Counted from the stretch's first letter, positions 1 to 10,204 are shown. The stretch is 48,559 nt of DNA from Lentimicrobium sp. (GCA_023957275.1 JAMLHF010000033.1:1-48559), one strand, 5' to 3'. Translations and numbers: made by a program. The notes: generated by a model from the sequence alone, not told the origin.

Positions 1-33
1 CTGATGTAAAACGTCTGAGTTTTTCAGCAGACC

Positions 34-1815
34 CTAATTAATCTGCTCTCCGTACATGCCGGCAATGAGTGCAGCATACTTTTCCTGCATATAGGTCCTT
101 CTCACCTTCAGGGTAGGCGAGAGTTCTCCCGACTCTACCGACCATTCCTTTTCCATCAGGATAAACCTCCTTACCTGCCAGGTATGATCCAGCGTTTCAT
201 TCAGTTCGTTGATTTCGCGCTGAATTCTCTGAATCACCAGCTCAGTTTTTGACATTTCAGCATTTGTGCTGTATTCAATGCCCTTGGCCTCACACCACGA
301 ACGGAGGTATTCAAAATTAGGTACAATCAATGCAGATGGGTAATTCCGGTTCTCTCCGATAACCATCGCACTTTCGATAAAAGGAGATTCTTTAATCCGG
401 TTTTCGATCACCTGGGGCGCAATATACTTTCCCAGTGAGGTCTTGAATATTTCTTTCTTACGGTCGGTTATCCTCAGGTAACGGCCGTTGACAAGTTCTC
501 CGATATCACCCGTGTGGAACCACCCCTGTTCATCAAAAACCTCCGCATTGCGGTCGGGCCGGTTATAATAACCCATCATCACATTGGGGCCTTTTACCAG
601 AATTTCGCCATCATCAGCCAGCTTCATTTCTACCCCGGGTAAAGGCCGGCCTACCGTACCGAATACTACTCCGCCCGGGTCAAAGGTTCCAACGGCTATT
701 ACAGGCGATGTTTCCGTTAGTCCATATCCTTCGATTACCTGAATTCCGGCAGCCCAGAAAACCCTTGCCAGCTTGGGGTGCAGGGGAGCCCCCCCGGAAA
801 CGATGATTCTCAGCCTGTCGCCAAAGGCCCGTCGCCAATGACTGAATACCAGCCGGTCGGCAAGAAGAAGCTTCAAACGGAAGACCCATCTGCGGGTGAG
901 GTAGAAATCGAAACGATGGCCAAGGTTGAGGGCCCAAAAGAAAATCAGTTTTTTAATCCCCTTCAGGTTTCTGCCTTTCCGGAGAATGGTTGCATAACTC
1001 TTTTCGATTACCCTGGGTACGGCACAAAACATTTCCGGTTTTACTTCACGCATATTCTCCCGGAGCCGGTCAAGGTTTTCGGCATAGTATACCGAAATCC
1101 CTATATACTGATACATATAGTTCAGCATCCGCTCATAAACATGACAGAGCGGCAGGAAACTCAGCGCACGGTTTACATCCCTCCCATTCAGTATCTGGCT
1201 CACGGCAGTGAAATTACTCACCATATTGGCATGAGAAAGCATGACGCCTTTGGGTCTGCCTGTTGTGCCTGAAGTATAAATCAGGGTGGCAAGATCTCCT
1301 GGTTCTATACCTGTCCGGATCGACCCAAGTAATTCCTTACCGGAATTTTTCTTCCCAAGCCTGATCAGGTCCGACCAATCTTTCAGACCTTTTTGTTTCT
1401 CGAGTACAAAATATGCCTGAAGATCGGGCAGGTCGTTCAGCACAGGTTTAATCCGCTGATAGGCAGCCCGGCAACCAATAAACAGGACCTTTACCCCCGC
1501 ATCCCTGAAGATAAAGCGATAATTTTCAACACTCAGCGTAGGATAAACCGGCACATGCACACAACCAGCCTGCAGAATACCCATATCCAGAAAATTCCAG
1601 AGAGGGCTGTTGCCCATGATGGTGGCAACCCTGTCACCCGGACCAATTCCGAGTGCCATAAGCGCGTAGCTGACGCAATCAGATTGTTTTATGTAATCCG
1701 AAGCAGATATTTTTACCCATTTACCCTGAGATTTCCAGGCAAATACATCATCTTTACCGGCATACTTTCCCCGGTATAGCTGAAGCAAATCAAATATGCG
1801 GGTTACCACTTCCAT
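34..1815 (-). CDS. Long-chain fatty acid-CoA ligase (AMP-binding), paralogue 1 of 3
   Basis: Adenylate-forming enzyme that activates a fatty acid with ATP and joins it to CoA. Visible are the P-loop-like motif YTSGTTGRPKG near residues 180-190, GYGLTETSP, the hinge region GWFHTGDIG followed by ITDRKKEIFKTSLGKYI, and the C-terminal catalytic-lysine context GELSPTLKVRR. I chose the ATG at 1815, which gives 593 aa and aligns the N-terminus (MEVVTRIFDLL) with the two neighbouring paralogues; an in-frame TTG at 1842 would add nine residues not found in them. It is last in a run of three such genes, 35 bp after the previous one, and probably shares their transcript. The N-terminal pattern resembles bacterial FAA1-type ligases. 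Substrate chain length cannot be read from the sequence. Confidence 0.93.
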   Translation of the reverse strand: MEVVTRIFDLLQLYRGKYAGKDDVFAWKSQGKWVKISASDYIKQSDCVSYALMALGIGPGDRVATIMGNSPLWNFLDMGILQAGCVHVPVYPTLSVENYRFIFRDAGVKVLFIGCRAAYQRIKPVLNDLPDLQAYFVLEKQKGLKDWSDLIRLGKKNSGKELLGSIRTGIEPGDLATLIYTSGTTGRPKGVMLSHANMVSNFTAVSQILNGRDVNRALSFLPLCHVYERMLNYMYQYIGISVYYAENLDRLRENMREVKPEMFCAVPRVIEKSYATILRKGRNLKGIKKLIFFWALNLGHRFDFYLTRRWVFRLKLLLADRLVFSHWRRAFGDRLRIIVSGGAPLHPKLARVFWAAGIQVIEGYGLTETSPVIAVGTFDPGGVVFGTVGRPLPGVEMKLADDGEILVKGPNVMMGYYNRPDRNAEVFDEQGWFHTGDIGELVNGRYLRITDRKKEIFKTSLGKYIAPQVIENRIKESPFIESAMVIGENRNYPSALIVPNFEYLRSWCEAKGIEYSTNAEMSKTELVIQRIQREINELNETLDHTWQVRRFILMEKEWSVESGELSPTLKVRRTYMQEKYAALIAGMYGEQIN

Positions 1816-1850
1816 CCGCACCAAAATTAACCGGTTAAACAATTAACGGC

Positions 1851-3632
1851 TCATGCTTCTTCTATGTCAAAAATCTTTTGTATCCGCTCACTGTATTTGG
1901 TTGTGATGAATCCACGACGCAGTTTAAGAGATGCTGTCAGTTCTCCGGTATCAACAGTCCACTCTTTACCAAGGAGTTCGAAACGTTTAACCTGTTCCGT
2001 TGCCCCAAAAAACTTATTGTATTTATCGATCTCCACCTGAAAACGTTTTCTGATACGGGGCAGGTTTATCATTTCCGCATCGGTAGTATAGGGCACTTCC
2101 TTGATGGCACACCAGTTTTTGAGGTGATTAAAATCAGGCACGATCAATGCCGCGGCAAATTTCTGGTTTTCACCAAGCACCATCAGGGTGTCAATAAAAG
2201 GTGATTCCTTGAACTTGTTTTCCAGTTGCTCGGGGCTGATGTATTTTCCGAGTGAAGTCTTGAAAATCTCCTTCTTTCGCCCGGTTATCCTCAGGTGACC
2301 CTCAGGCTCAATTTTCCCGATGTCGCCGGTATGAAACCAGCCTTCAGGATCAATAGCCAGCCGGGTAAGTTCAGGCTCCTTGTAGTAGCCCATCATGATA
2401 TTGCGTCCTTTTACCAGAATTTCACCATCGCTGGCAATCATTACCTCCACGCCTTTCAGCACCCGCCCAACGGTTCCGAAACTTATGCCCTGTTCGCTGA
2501 AATCACATACAGCAATAACCGGAGAAGTTTCCGTAAGGCCATAACCTTCCAGCACAGGAATCCCTGCAGCCCAGAAAACACGCGAAAGCCTCTGTTGCAA
2601 GGCTGCTCCTCCCGAAACTATGACTTTCATGTTGTTACCCAGGGCTGCCCTCCATTTACTGAAAACAAGCTTATTGGCCAGTTTTAACTTCAGCTCATAA
2701 TACCACCCATTGGCTCCGTAGAGTTCATATTTAAGACCCAGGTTCACAGCCCAGAAAAAGATAATCTTTTTAACCCCGCCGAGCTTTCTGCCATTCATGA
2801 TGATTTTGTCGTAAATCTTTTCAAGCAGGCGGGGAACGGTTGAAAGTATATCTGGTTTCACTTCGCGCATATTCTCGGCAATGGAAGCTACATTCTCGGC
2901 ATAATAAACCGATATTCCCAGATACTGGTACATATAGTTAAGCATACGTTCATACACGTGACAGAGCGGCAGATAACTTAAAGCTTTCCCATTTTCACCC
3001 ACCGGAGGTATATGAGAAACTGCCATCACATTACTGAGTATATTGTCATGCGAAAGCATTACCCCTTTAGGATTTCCGGTAGTGCCGGAGGTATAGATAA
3101 GTGTCGCCAGGTCGTCAGGCTTTATCGCTTTTTTGATATCTGACAAAGCCTCAACCGCAGGATGTTCAAGCCCCATAGTTACAAAATCATCCAACAGGCG
3201 CGACCCGTTAACTTCTTTAACCGAATAAACGGCAGTCAGGCTTTGCACTTCAGGAATGATGTGTTCAATCTTCCTGTATATATCCTTGCCGGAAATAAAA
3301 AGTACCTTTATCCCCGCATGGTTCAGGATATACTTATAATCCGACTCACTGATGGTCGGATAGACCGGTACATGCACCGCACCGGCCTGCATAATGCCCA
3401 TATCAATAAAATTCCATTCCGGTCTGCTGGGCATAATGGTGGCCACCATATCTCCTTTCCCGATTCCCGAGTAAAGCAAGGCATAACTGATGGCATCAGC
3501 AATCCGGCGGTATTCGGCAATGGAATATTTTCGCCAGACGCCATCTTCCTTTCCGGCAATGACATCATTCTTAGGCTGATACACCTCTGAATAGTGTGGC
3601 AAAAGATCGAATAAACGGGTAACTTTTGTCAT
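1851..3632 (-). CDS. Long-chain fatty acid-CoA ligase (AMP-binding), paralogue 2 of 3
   Basis: Second of three tandem acyl-CoA ligases, 593 aa. It has the same motif order as its neighbours: YTSGTTGNPKG at about 180-190, the acyl-adenylate motif GYGLTETSP, GWFHTGDIG, ITGRKKEIFKTSLGKYI, and GELTASLKLRR near the C-terminus with the expected catalytic lysine. No key residue is missing, so all three copies look active. The ATG at 3632 gives MTKVTRLFDLLPHY, matching the paralogues. It lies 15 bp after paralogue 3 and 35 bp before paralogue 1, all on the minus strand, so an operon is likely. The reaction is ATP + fatty acid + CoA to acyl-CoA + AMP + PPi, feeding beta-oxidation or lipid synthesis; which pathway is not shown here. 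Confidence 0.94.
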   Translation of the reverse strand: MTKVTRLFDLLPHYSEVYQPKNDVIAGKEDGVWRKYSIAEYRRIADAISYALLYSGIGKGDMVATIMPSRPEWNFIDMGIMQAGAVHVPVYPTISESDYKYILNHAGIKVLFISGKDIYRKIEHIIPEVQSLTAVYSVKEVNGSRLLDDFVTMGLEHPAVEALSDIKKAIKPDDLATLIYTSGTTGNPKGVMLSHDNILSNVMAVSHIPPVGENGKALSYLPLCHVYERMLNYMYQYLGISVYYAENVASIAENMREVKPDILSTVPRLLEKIYDKIIMNGRKLGGVKKIIFFWAVNLGLKYELYGANGWYYELKLKLANKLVFSKWRAALGNNMKVIVSGGAALQQRLSRVFWAAGIPVLEGYGLTETSPVIAVCDFSEQGISFGTVGRVLKGVEVMIASDGEILVKGRNIMMGYYKEPELTRLAIDPEGWFHTGDIGKIEPEGHLRITGRKKEIFKTSLGKYISPEQLENKFKESPFIDTLMVLGENQKFAAALIVPDFNHLKNWCAIKEVPYTTDAEMINLPRIRKRFQVEIDKYNKFFGATEQVKRFELLGKEWTVDTGELTASLKLRRGFITTKYSERIQKIFDIEEA

Positions 3633-3647
3633 ACGTTGTCGGTTAGT

Positions 3648-5417
3648 TTAGGAAAATAATTTTTCTATCCTGGTCTGATATTTATTTGTAATAAATGCGC
3701 GCCTGAGTTTAAGTGTCGGGGTGAGTTCGCCGCTGGCCGTTGACCATTCAGTGCTCATTATGTCAATTTTCTTGATTTGCTCTGTACTTCCAAACTCCTT
3801 GTTATACTTGTCAATCACCTTAAGCAGCCTTTGTCTTATCCTTGGAAGGGACACCATTTCCTCGTCTGTTGTGTATTCTATTTCCTTGATTCTGCACCAT
3901 GACCTCAGGTGGTTAAAATCCGGAACCACCAATGCAGCCGCAAACTTCTGGTTCTCACCCACTACCATAATATTATCAATAAACGGCGATTCCTTTATTT
4001 TGTTTTCGAGCAATTCAGGAGCAATATACTTGCCCAGAGAGGTCTTGAATATTTCTTTTTTCCGGCCTGTGATCCGCAATTGCCCTTCCGGTTCAAACAT
4101 GCCTATGTCTCCTGTATGAAACCATCCATCCTGATCGATGACCTGTGCGGTAAGTTCAGGATCTTTATAATAACCCATCATAATATTTGGTCCGCGCGCC
4201 AGAATTTCACCATCTTCCGCTATCATAACCTCTACCCCCCTGAGCGGAGGCCCCACCGTACCGATCTTGATACCATTGCTGTCGGTACTGGTTACAGCTA
4301 TAACGGGAGAGGTTTCTGTAAGTCCGTAGCCTTCATAGATCGGCAAACCGGCAGCTCTGAATGTCTTCACAAGCCTTGGCTGAATGGATGCACCTCCCGA
4401 CACGATAATCTTGAAGTTTCCGCCCAATGCTTCGCGCCACTTACTGTAAATCAACTTATCGGCAATGCGGTGCTTTAACATATACCAGGCATTGTTCTTC
4501 CCCTGAACATCGTAATGAAGCGCAAGATCAACCGCCCAGAAAAAAATCATCCGTTTCACCCCTTTCAGTTTACGACCGGTTGCCTGGATTTTGTCATATA
4601 TTTTTTCAAGTAACCGGGGCACGCAGCACATCATATCGGGATGAATCTCCTTAATGTTGTCGGTAATCGTTGCCAGACTTTCAGCATAATAAACCGAAAT
4701 GCCAAGGTACTGGTAAAGGTAGTTCAGCATTCGTTCATAAACATGGCACAATGGCAGAAAACTCAACGCTTTGCCCTCCTCGCCAAAGGTTGGGATATAA
4801 GAAACCGCAACGAAATTGGAAATAATATTCGTATGCGAAAGCATTACTCCCTTGGGATTGCCGGTAGTGCCGGAAGTATATATGATTGTCGCAAGATCCT
4901 CTCCCTGAATACTCTCTTTGATTGCCTGAACCTTTTCCGGCAAGGGGCCGGCCTGACCAATTCCAACCAGATCATAGAAATTCCGGAAACCTTCCCGCTG
5001 CTTAAAGGTAAAAACCTCCTCAACCGAAGGACAGTTTCCTGATACTTCCTTTATTTTTCTTGCCAGCTCCTCGCCGGAAACGAAAACGAATTTGATGCTG
5101 GCATGATTGAAAATGTACTGGTAGTCCGCAGCACTGATGGTAGGATATACCGGAACATGTATGGCACCGGCCTGCATAATGGCCATATCCAGAAAATTCC
5201 ATTCAGGCCTGTTATTGGTAATTGTTGCGATAGCATCGCCCTTTTTCACGCCAAGTGAAAGTAAACCATAGGTCAGATCATCCGCCATACGGATGTATTG
5301 TTCTATACTATACTTCTTCCAGACTCCATCCTCCTTGCAGGCAAGTGCATCATCCTTTGGCTTATAGGAAGCCACATAATTCGGTAAAAGATCGAAAATT
5401 CTGGTGATGGTCGTCAT
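3648..5417 (-). CDS. Long-chain fatty acid-CoA ligase (AMP-binding), paralogue 3 of 3
   Basis: First-transcribed member of the acyl-CoA ligase trio, 589 aa, starting at the ATG at 5417 (MTTITRIFDLLPNY). The motif YTSGTTGNPKG sits at about 180-190, followed by GYGLTETSP, GWFHTGDIG, ITGRKKEIFKTSLGKYI, and GELTPTLKLRR with the catalytic lysine. By eye it is closer to paralogue 2 than to paralogue 1, for example in the shared stretch RPEWNF and the ITGRKK hinge. The upstream gap to the short-chain dehydrogenase gene is 99 bp on the same strand with no clear terminator, so transcription could also come from there. I saw no convincing promoter of its own. Confidence 0.94.
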   Translation of the reverse strand: MTTITRIFDLLPNYVASYKPKDDALACKEDGVWKKYSIEQYIRMADDLTYGLLSLGVKKGDAIATITNNRPEWNFLDMAIMQAGAIHVPVYPTISAADYQYIFNHASIKFVFVSGEELARKIKEVSGNCPSVEEVFTFKQREGFRNFYDLVGIGQAGPLPEKVQAIKESIQGEDLATIIYTSGTTGNPKGVMLSHTNIISNFVAVSYIPTFGEEGKALSFLPLCHVYERMLNYLYQYLGISVYYAESLATITDNIKEIHPDMMCCVPRLLEKIYDKIQATGRKLKGVKRMIFFWAVDLALHYDVQGKNNAWYMLKHRIADKLIYSKWREALGGNFKIIVSGGASIQPRLVKTFRAAGLPIYEGYGLTETSPVIAVTSTDSNGIKIGTVGPPLRGVEVMIAEDGEILARGPNIMMGYYKDPELTAQVIDQDGWFHTGDIGMFEPEGQLRITGRKKEIFKTSLGKYIAPELLENKIKESPFIDNIMVVGENQKFAAALVVPDFNHLRSWCRIKEIEYTTDEEMVSLPRIRQRLLKVIDKYNKEFGSTEQIKKIDIMSTEWSTASGELTPTLKLRRAFITNKYQTRIEKLFS

Positions 5418-5516
5418 TTCGCTCAGTTTTAGAAATGAATATTTATATGAGTACTATCCTGGTGAACTTTGACAATAAGATATTCAAAAAGAAAATACGT
5501 GCTTCATTTATCAGTG

Positions 5517-6290
5517 TCAGTCTCCTGACAATGATTTCCTGTGAATAATGCCTGCCGCAGCCTGGGCTGCCGGCATAATGAGCAGGTCGTTAATATTTAC
5601 ATGCGGCGGCTGACTCGCAACAAAGTAAACTGCTTCCGCAATATCTTCAGGACGAAGCGGTTCGAATCCTTCATATACTGCCCTGGCACGGTTTTCATCA
5701 CCGCTGAAACGCACGGTGGAAAACTCCGTTTCGGCAGCGCCGGGGGCAATCTGGCTCACCTTGATGCCATATGGCAGCAGGTCGATGCGCATGGCTTTTG
5801 TTATACTGTCAACAGCCGCTTTGGTCGCACAGTAAATATTTCCGTTGGGATAAACCTCACGCCCGGCTATTGATCCGATGTTGATGATGTGCCCGCTGCC
5901 CCGGCTGACCATCGCAGGCGCCAGAGCCCTGCTGAGGTAAACAAGGCCTTTGACATTGGTGTCGATCATCTGATCCCATTGTTCAGGATTCCCTTTATGA
6001 AAAGGTTCAAGTCCAAGAGCCAGGCCGGCATTGTTGATAAGAATATCCGGAATCCTGAATTCTCCGGGCAGGGAGGCTAGTGAACGTGCTATTTCTTCCT
6101 GCCGGCTTACATCGAGCTTCAGGGGAATAACCACGACTTTAAACCTGACAGCCAATTCCGATGCAATGGCCTGTAGTTTCTCTATTCTTCGGCCTGAAAT
6201 AACCAGATCGTAACCTGATTCAGCAAAACGGCTGGCACATGACCGGCCGATACCACTGCTGGCGCCGGTAATAAATACAATTTTACCCAT
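5517..6290 (-). CDS. Short-chain dehydrogenase/reductase (YdfG-like)
   Basis: NAD(P)-dependent oxidoreductase of the classical SDR family, 257 aa. The nucleotide-binding motif TGASSGIG is at residues 8-15, NNAG at 86-89, and the catalytic triad is Ser140 (GSIAG), Tyr153 and Lys157 (YCATK). The arginine pair in SGRR (about 34-35), after the second beta strand, is typical of NADP-preferring members, so NADPH use is likely. Overall it resembles the YdfG / 3-hydroxy acid (serine) dehydrogenase branch, but substrate cannot be assigned from sequence. It has a good promoter of its own and lies upstream of the acyl-CoA ligase genes on the same strand. Confidence 0.9.
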   Translation of the reverse strand: MGKIVFITGASSGIGRSCASRFAESGYDLVISGRRIEKLQAIASELAVRFKVVVIPLKLDVSRQEEIARSLASLPGEFRIPDILINNAGLALGLEPFHKGNPEQWDQMIDTNVKGLVYLSRALAPAMVSRGSGHIINIGSIAGREVYPNGNIYCATKAAVDSITKAMRIDLLPYGIKVSQIAPGAAETEFSTVRFSGDENRARAVYEGFEPLRPEDIAEAVYFVASQPPHVNINDLLIMPAAQAAAGIIHRKSLSGD

Positions 6291-6350
6291 AAATGCTCAT
6301 CATGATCTCCCGTAAAAATTCAAAATGCAGGAGTCAATCCCTCCGAAGGG

Positions 6351-6382
6351 TAAAAGTATGGAATAATAAATAATAAGACAAA
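6351..6382 (-). promoter_or_regulatory. Bacteroidota-type promoter for the SDR gene
   Basis: Read on the minus strand, TTTG (6379-6382) is followed after 20 bases by TACTTTTA (6351-6358), one base off the phylum's TTTG-N19-21-TAnnTTTG consensus. The predicted start of transcription is about 50 bases before the ATG at 6290. The leader contains the small palindrome CCCTTCGGAGGG. Confidence 0.6.
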
Positions 6383-6486
6383 CAACTTTTTTAAGAAAAT
6401 TAACAATTGTCGGTCCCGGGGCCTGATAAAGCTTCTTGAGGACTTTTAATCCGGCTCATTGCTTTAACTGTGTATTTGAGGATGAA

Positions 6487-9400
6487 TCAGCCAATCATGC
6501 GCTCAATCCACTCCCTGGCATTTACAAATGGTTCTATCCAGGGAGAAACTTCATCATTTGACCTTCCCGCGGGATACCAGGCCCAGTTCCAGGGATAGAC
6601 CGAACGTTCAAGGTGTGGCATCATGGCAAGGTGGCGTCCGTCCTGTGAGGCAATGGCCGCTGCCGCAAGATCCGATCCGTTCGGATTACCGGGATAAGCA
6701 TTATAGCTGTATTTCATTGGTATCTGATACTGATGCTCATCAAGCGGCAGGTTAAACCGCCCTTCTCCGTGCGCAATCCAGATGCCCAGCCTTTTACCCG
6801 CCATACTGCCCAGCATTACTGAGCTGTTTTCCGGAATATCAACATTCAGAAAAGCAGATTCGAATTTTCCTGAGGCATTGTGAAGCATAGCAGGCTTATG
6901 ATCATGCTCCGGATAAATCAGCCCCAGTTCTACCATCAGCTGACAGCCGTTACATACCCCCAGACTCAGGGTGTCGGGACGTGCATAGAAATTATCAAGT
7001 GCAGCTTTGGCGCGTTCATTATAGATAAATGCCCCGGCCCAGCCTTTGGCTGAACCCAGCACATCAGAATTGCTGAAGCCTCCCACAAAAACGATCATAT
7101 TCACATCCTCCAGGGTTTCCCGCCCGCTGATCAGATCTGTCATATGCACATCCTTCACGTCAAAACCGGCAAGGTAAAGCGACCAGGCCATTTCGCGATC
7201 GCCGTTCACCCCTTTCTCCCGGATAATGGCAGCCCTTATTCCGGAGGGTGAAGTCCGGTTAATATCAATATTATATTGTGACAAAACGCCTGTAAAATCG
7301 TCGCCAAATTCATAGGAAAGCGGTTGCTTGTCGAAGCTCCGGTAGCGTTCACGGGCATGATCTTCGCCACTTTGCTGCCTGTCGAGCAGGTAGGAAGTTT
7401 TAAACCACAATTTGCGCAACTGATCGATTTCCATCTCCACAATGCCATCGTGGAAACGAAGCGACAAATTTCTCCGGAATGACGGCTTCCCAAGGATTTG
7501 GAAATTCAGTCCTGCTTCCTGCAAAAGCACTGATGCATAATCAATGTCGTTTACCTGCAGGACAACACCCGGGTTCTCGCTGAATAGCAGTTTGATGATA
7601 TCACTCTCTCCGAACCCGTCAAGGTCGACATCCAGCCCGATGCCCGGCTGTGCAAAAAGCATTTCAAGCAACGCTGTTACCAGACCACCTGAAGAAATAT
7701 CATGTCCCGCCAGGACAATATCTTTCCGGATAAGTGTCTGAACAGCTTCGAATGCCCGGATGAAAATACCGGCATCTGCCACTGTCGGGGCTTCATCACC
7801 AAGGGTGTTCAGCACCTGCGCCAGTGCGCTGCCTCCTGTTTTCAGCCGGTCGGCTGAAAAATCGAGATAAATCACTGAAGAAGTGAATTCAGGTGCCAGT
7901 ACCGGTTTTACAACCTTACGGATATCGCTTACCTCAGCTACTGCCGAGATAATTACCGTTCCCGGCGAAAGCACTTTCTCTCCATCCGGATATTTCTGGG
8001 TCATCGAAAGGGAATCTTTTCCGGTGGGAATATTGATGCCCAATGCAATGGCAAAATCGCTGGCCGCCTTCACTGCCTCATAAAGCCGCACATCCTCACC
8101 CGGATTCCGGCAGGGCCACATCCAGTTTGCACTCAGCGAAACACCCTTCAGACCATGCTCAAGCGGCGCCCATACGAGGTTGGTAAGCGATTCCGCGACA
8201 GCCAGCACCGAACCCGCAGCCGCATCAATAAGGCCGGCAGCAGGAGCATGTCCTATTGAAGTTACAATCCCTTTCTCACCATGATAGTCAAGCGCAACTA
8301 CCCCGCAATTATTCAGCGGCAACTGAACCGGGCCTGCAGTTTGCTGAACTGCCACACGTCCGGTAACTGAACGGTCAACTTTATTGGTAAGCCAGTCTTT
8401 ACATGCAACCCCTTCCAACTGTAAGACCTGCTCCACATAGCCTTTTAGTCCGGCTGCCTTGTACTTCAGCGGAGTATAAACCTGTGCCAGGGATGAATCT
8501 TCCATAATGGTGCGCGGTGGCTTGCCGAACATATCGGCCAGGTGCAGATCAATGGGCTTGTGCCCCGTTTTGCTGTTTATAAATACAAGTTGCTGATCAC
8601 CTGTCGTCTCTCCGACCAGGAACATGGGGGCCCTTTCCCTTCCGGCCACCTTCCGAAGCAGATCCACATCCGGCTGATGCATGATCAGTCCCATACGCTC
8701 CTGCGATTCGTTTCCGATAATCTCCCGGTCCGAAAGCGTCGGATCACCTAACGGCAATTTATCAATTTCTATTCTCCCCCCGGTGACTTCAACCAGTTCG
8801 GAAAGTGAATTCAGGTGTCCGCCGGCTCCGTGATCATGAATGGATACAACCGGGTTTTTGTCGAGTTCAGCCATTGCCCTGATGGCATTATACACCCTTT
8901 TCTGCATCTCGGGATTCGACCGCTGCACGGCATTCAGTTCAATGGAGTTGCTGAACTGGCCGGTGGCTACCGATGACACAGCTCCGCCGCCCATCCCGAT
9001 CCTGTAATTATCACCTCCCAATACGATCACTTTGTCGCCGGGTGCCGGATCCGCTTTCAGGCTGTCAGATTTCCGGGCATACCCCACCCCACCGGCAAGC
9101 ATAATTACTTTGTCATATCCGTAGGTCCTTGCGCCACCCTCGTACTCGAAAGTTAACAGACTTCCGCAAATCAGTGGTTGTCCGAATTTATTGCCAAAAT
9201 CACTGGCCCCATTCGATGCCTTGATCAGCAACTCTTCAGGAGTCTGATAAAGCCATTTCCGGGGTTTTACAGCCGTTTTCCAACCATGTAATTCACAATT
9301 TCTTGGATAAGAGGTCATGTAAACCGCGGTGCCGGCAATGGGCATGGAACCTTTCCCCCCGGCCATTCTGTCGCGAATCTCTCCCCCGCTGCCGGTTGCC

Positions 9401-10176
9401 GCCCCGTTGAATGGCTCAACCGTTGTCGGAAAATTATGGGTCTCCGCTTTCAGCGAAATAACTGACTCAATCTCTTTAACCTTGAAAAAATCGGGCCGGT
9501 CAGGATTAACAGGGGCAAACTGTTTTATTGAAGGCCCTTTTATAAAGGCTACATTATCTTTGTATGCCGAAACAATGAAATTGGGATTCGCGTCAGAGGT
9601 TTTTCGGATCATAGAGAAAAGCGTCTCCGGCATTTCCCTGCCATCCAGCACAAAAGTTCCGTTGAAGATTTTATGCCGGCAATGCTCCGAATTAACCTGC
9701 GAGAAACCAAATACCTCACTGTCAGTCAGGCGCCTGCCTATCTTTCGGCTCAGCTCATTGAGGTATTCAATTTCATCCTGCGAAAGCGCGAGGCCTTCCT
9801 GTAGATTATATGCAGCGATATCTTCAATTTCTTTCACCGGATCAGGCTCATGCACGACGGTAAAAATATCCTGATCGAGGTTATGGTTCAGCACCTGCAG
9901 CATCGCATCGTGCGGGGCATCGGCTCCCGCCACTTCAACATATTCTTCAATTCTGAAGATGCCTCCTATCCCCATGTTCTGGGTAATCTCAACGGCATTC
10001 GTACTCCATGGTGTTACCATTTCGCGGCGCGGACCAATAAAAAAGCCCGATATCGACCGGGCTTCAATATATTCTGCGCCACCGAACAGCCAGCTTAATT
10101 TCTGAATATCGCTAAACGTGAGTTCTTTTTCGCAACCAACAGCGTATAGAAAACTCCCCCTGAAAAACCTGATCAT
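6487..10176 (-). CDS. purL: Phosphoribosylformylglycinamidine synthase, large single-chain type
   Basis: Fourth step of purine synthesis: it converts FGAR, glutamine and ATP to FGAM. At 1229 aa this is the long, fused form (E. coli type) with a PurS-like N-terminus, two AIRS-like ATP-binding/catalytic halves, and a C-terminal glutamine amidotransferase from about residue 975. Diagnostic stretches include GFSQVNSEHCRHKIFNG, KAETHNFPTTVEPFNGAATG, the glutaminase nucleophile in GVCNGCQLM (Cys1075), and PHLERS near the end supplying the His/Glu partners. Start at the ATG at 10176, MIRFFRGSFLY. It stands alone on the minus strand, divergent from the transporter gene. No purine riboswitch was recognised in the 157-bp intergenic region. 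Confidence 0.97.
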   Translation of the reverse strand: MIRFFRGSFLYAVGCEKELTFSDIQKLSWLFGGAEYIEARSISGFFIGPRREMVTPWSTNAVEITQNMGIGGIFRIEEYVEVAGADAPHDAMLQVLNHNLDQDIFTVVHEPDPVKEIEDIAAYNLQEGLALSQDEIEYLNELSRKIGRRLTDSEVFGFSQVNSEHCRHKIFNGTFVLDGREMPETLFSMIRKTSDANPNFIVSAYKDNVAFIKGPSIKQFAPVNPDRPDFFKVKEIESVISLKAETHNFPTTVEPFNGAATGSGGEIRDRMAGGKGSMPIAGTAVYMTSYPRNCELHGWKTAVKPRKWLYQTPEELLIKASNGASDFGNKFGQPLICGSLLTFEYEGGARTYGYDKVIMLAGGVGYARKSDSLKADPAPGDKVIVLGGDNYRIGMGGGAVSSVATGQFSNSIELNAVQRSNPEMQKRVYNAIRAMAELDKNPVVSIHDHGAGGHLNSLSELVEVTGGRIEIDKLPLGDPTLSDREIIGNESQERMGLIMHQPDVDLLRKVAGRERAPMFLVGETTGDQQLVFINSKTGHKPIDLHLADMFGKPPRTIMEDSSLAQVYTPLKYKAAGLKGYVEQVLQLEGVACKDWLTNKVDRSVTGRVAVQQTAGPVQLPLNNCGVVALDYHGEKGIVTSIGHAPAAGLIDAAAGSVLAVAESLTNLVWAPLEHGLKGVSLSANWMWPCRNPGEDVRLYEAVKAASDFAIALGINIPTGKDSLSMTQKYPDGEKVLSPGTVIISAVAEVSDIRKVVKPVLAPEFTSSVIYLDFSADRLKTGGSALAQVLNTLGDEAPTVADAGIFIRAFEAVQTLIRKDIVLAGHDISSGGLVTALLEMLFAQPGIGLDVDLDGFGESDIIKLLFSENPGVVLQVNDIDYASVLLQEAGLNFQILGKPSFRRNLSLRFHDGIVEMEIDQLRKLWFKTSYLLDRQQSGEDHARERYRSFDKQPLSYEFGDDFTGVLSQYNIDINRTSPSGIRAAIIREKGVNGDREMAWSLYLAGFDVKDVHMTDLISGRETLEDVNMIVFVGGFSNSDVLGSAKGWAGAFIYNERAKAALDNFYARPDTLSLGVCNGCQLMVELGLIYPEHDHKPAMLHNASGKFESAFLNVDIPENSSVMLGSMAGKRLGIWIAHGEGRFNLPLDEHQYQIPMKYSYNAYPGNPNGSDLAAAAIASQDGRHLAMMPHLERSVYPWNWAWYPAGRSNDEVSPWIEPFVNAREWIERMIG

Positions 10177-10196
10177 TTCTTTTACTTTTTATGTGG

Positions 10197-10204
10197 CAAA
10201 GTTA
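10197..10204 (-). promoter_or_regulatory. Possible -7 promoter element for purL
   Basis: Minus-strand TAACTTTG fits the TAnnTTTG -7 box 20 bases before the purL start. A TTTG lies further upstream, but about 25 bases away instead of 19-21, so the match is only partial. Confidence 0.4.

Noticed and set aside
1-33. Weak hairpin after the first acyl-CoA ligase gene as its terminator
   Set aside because: On the minus strand GTCTG and CAGAC could pair with a 10-base loop, followed by only four T's. The stem is too short to call at the window edge.
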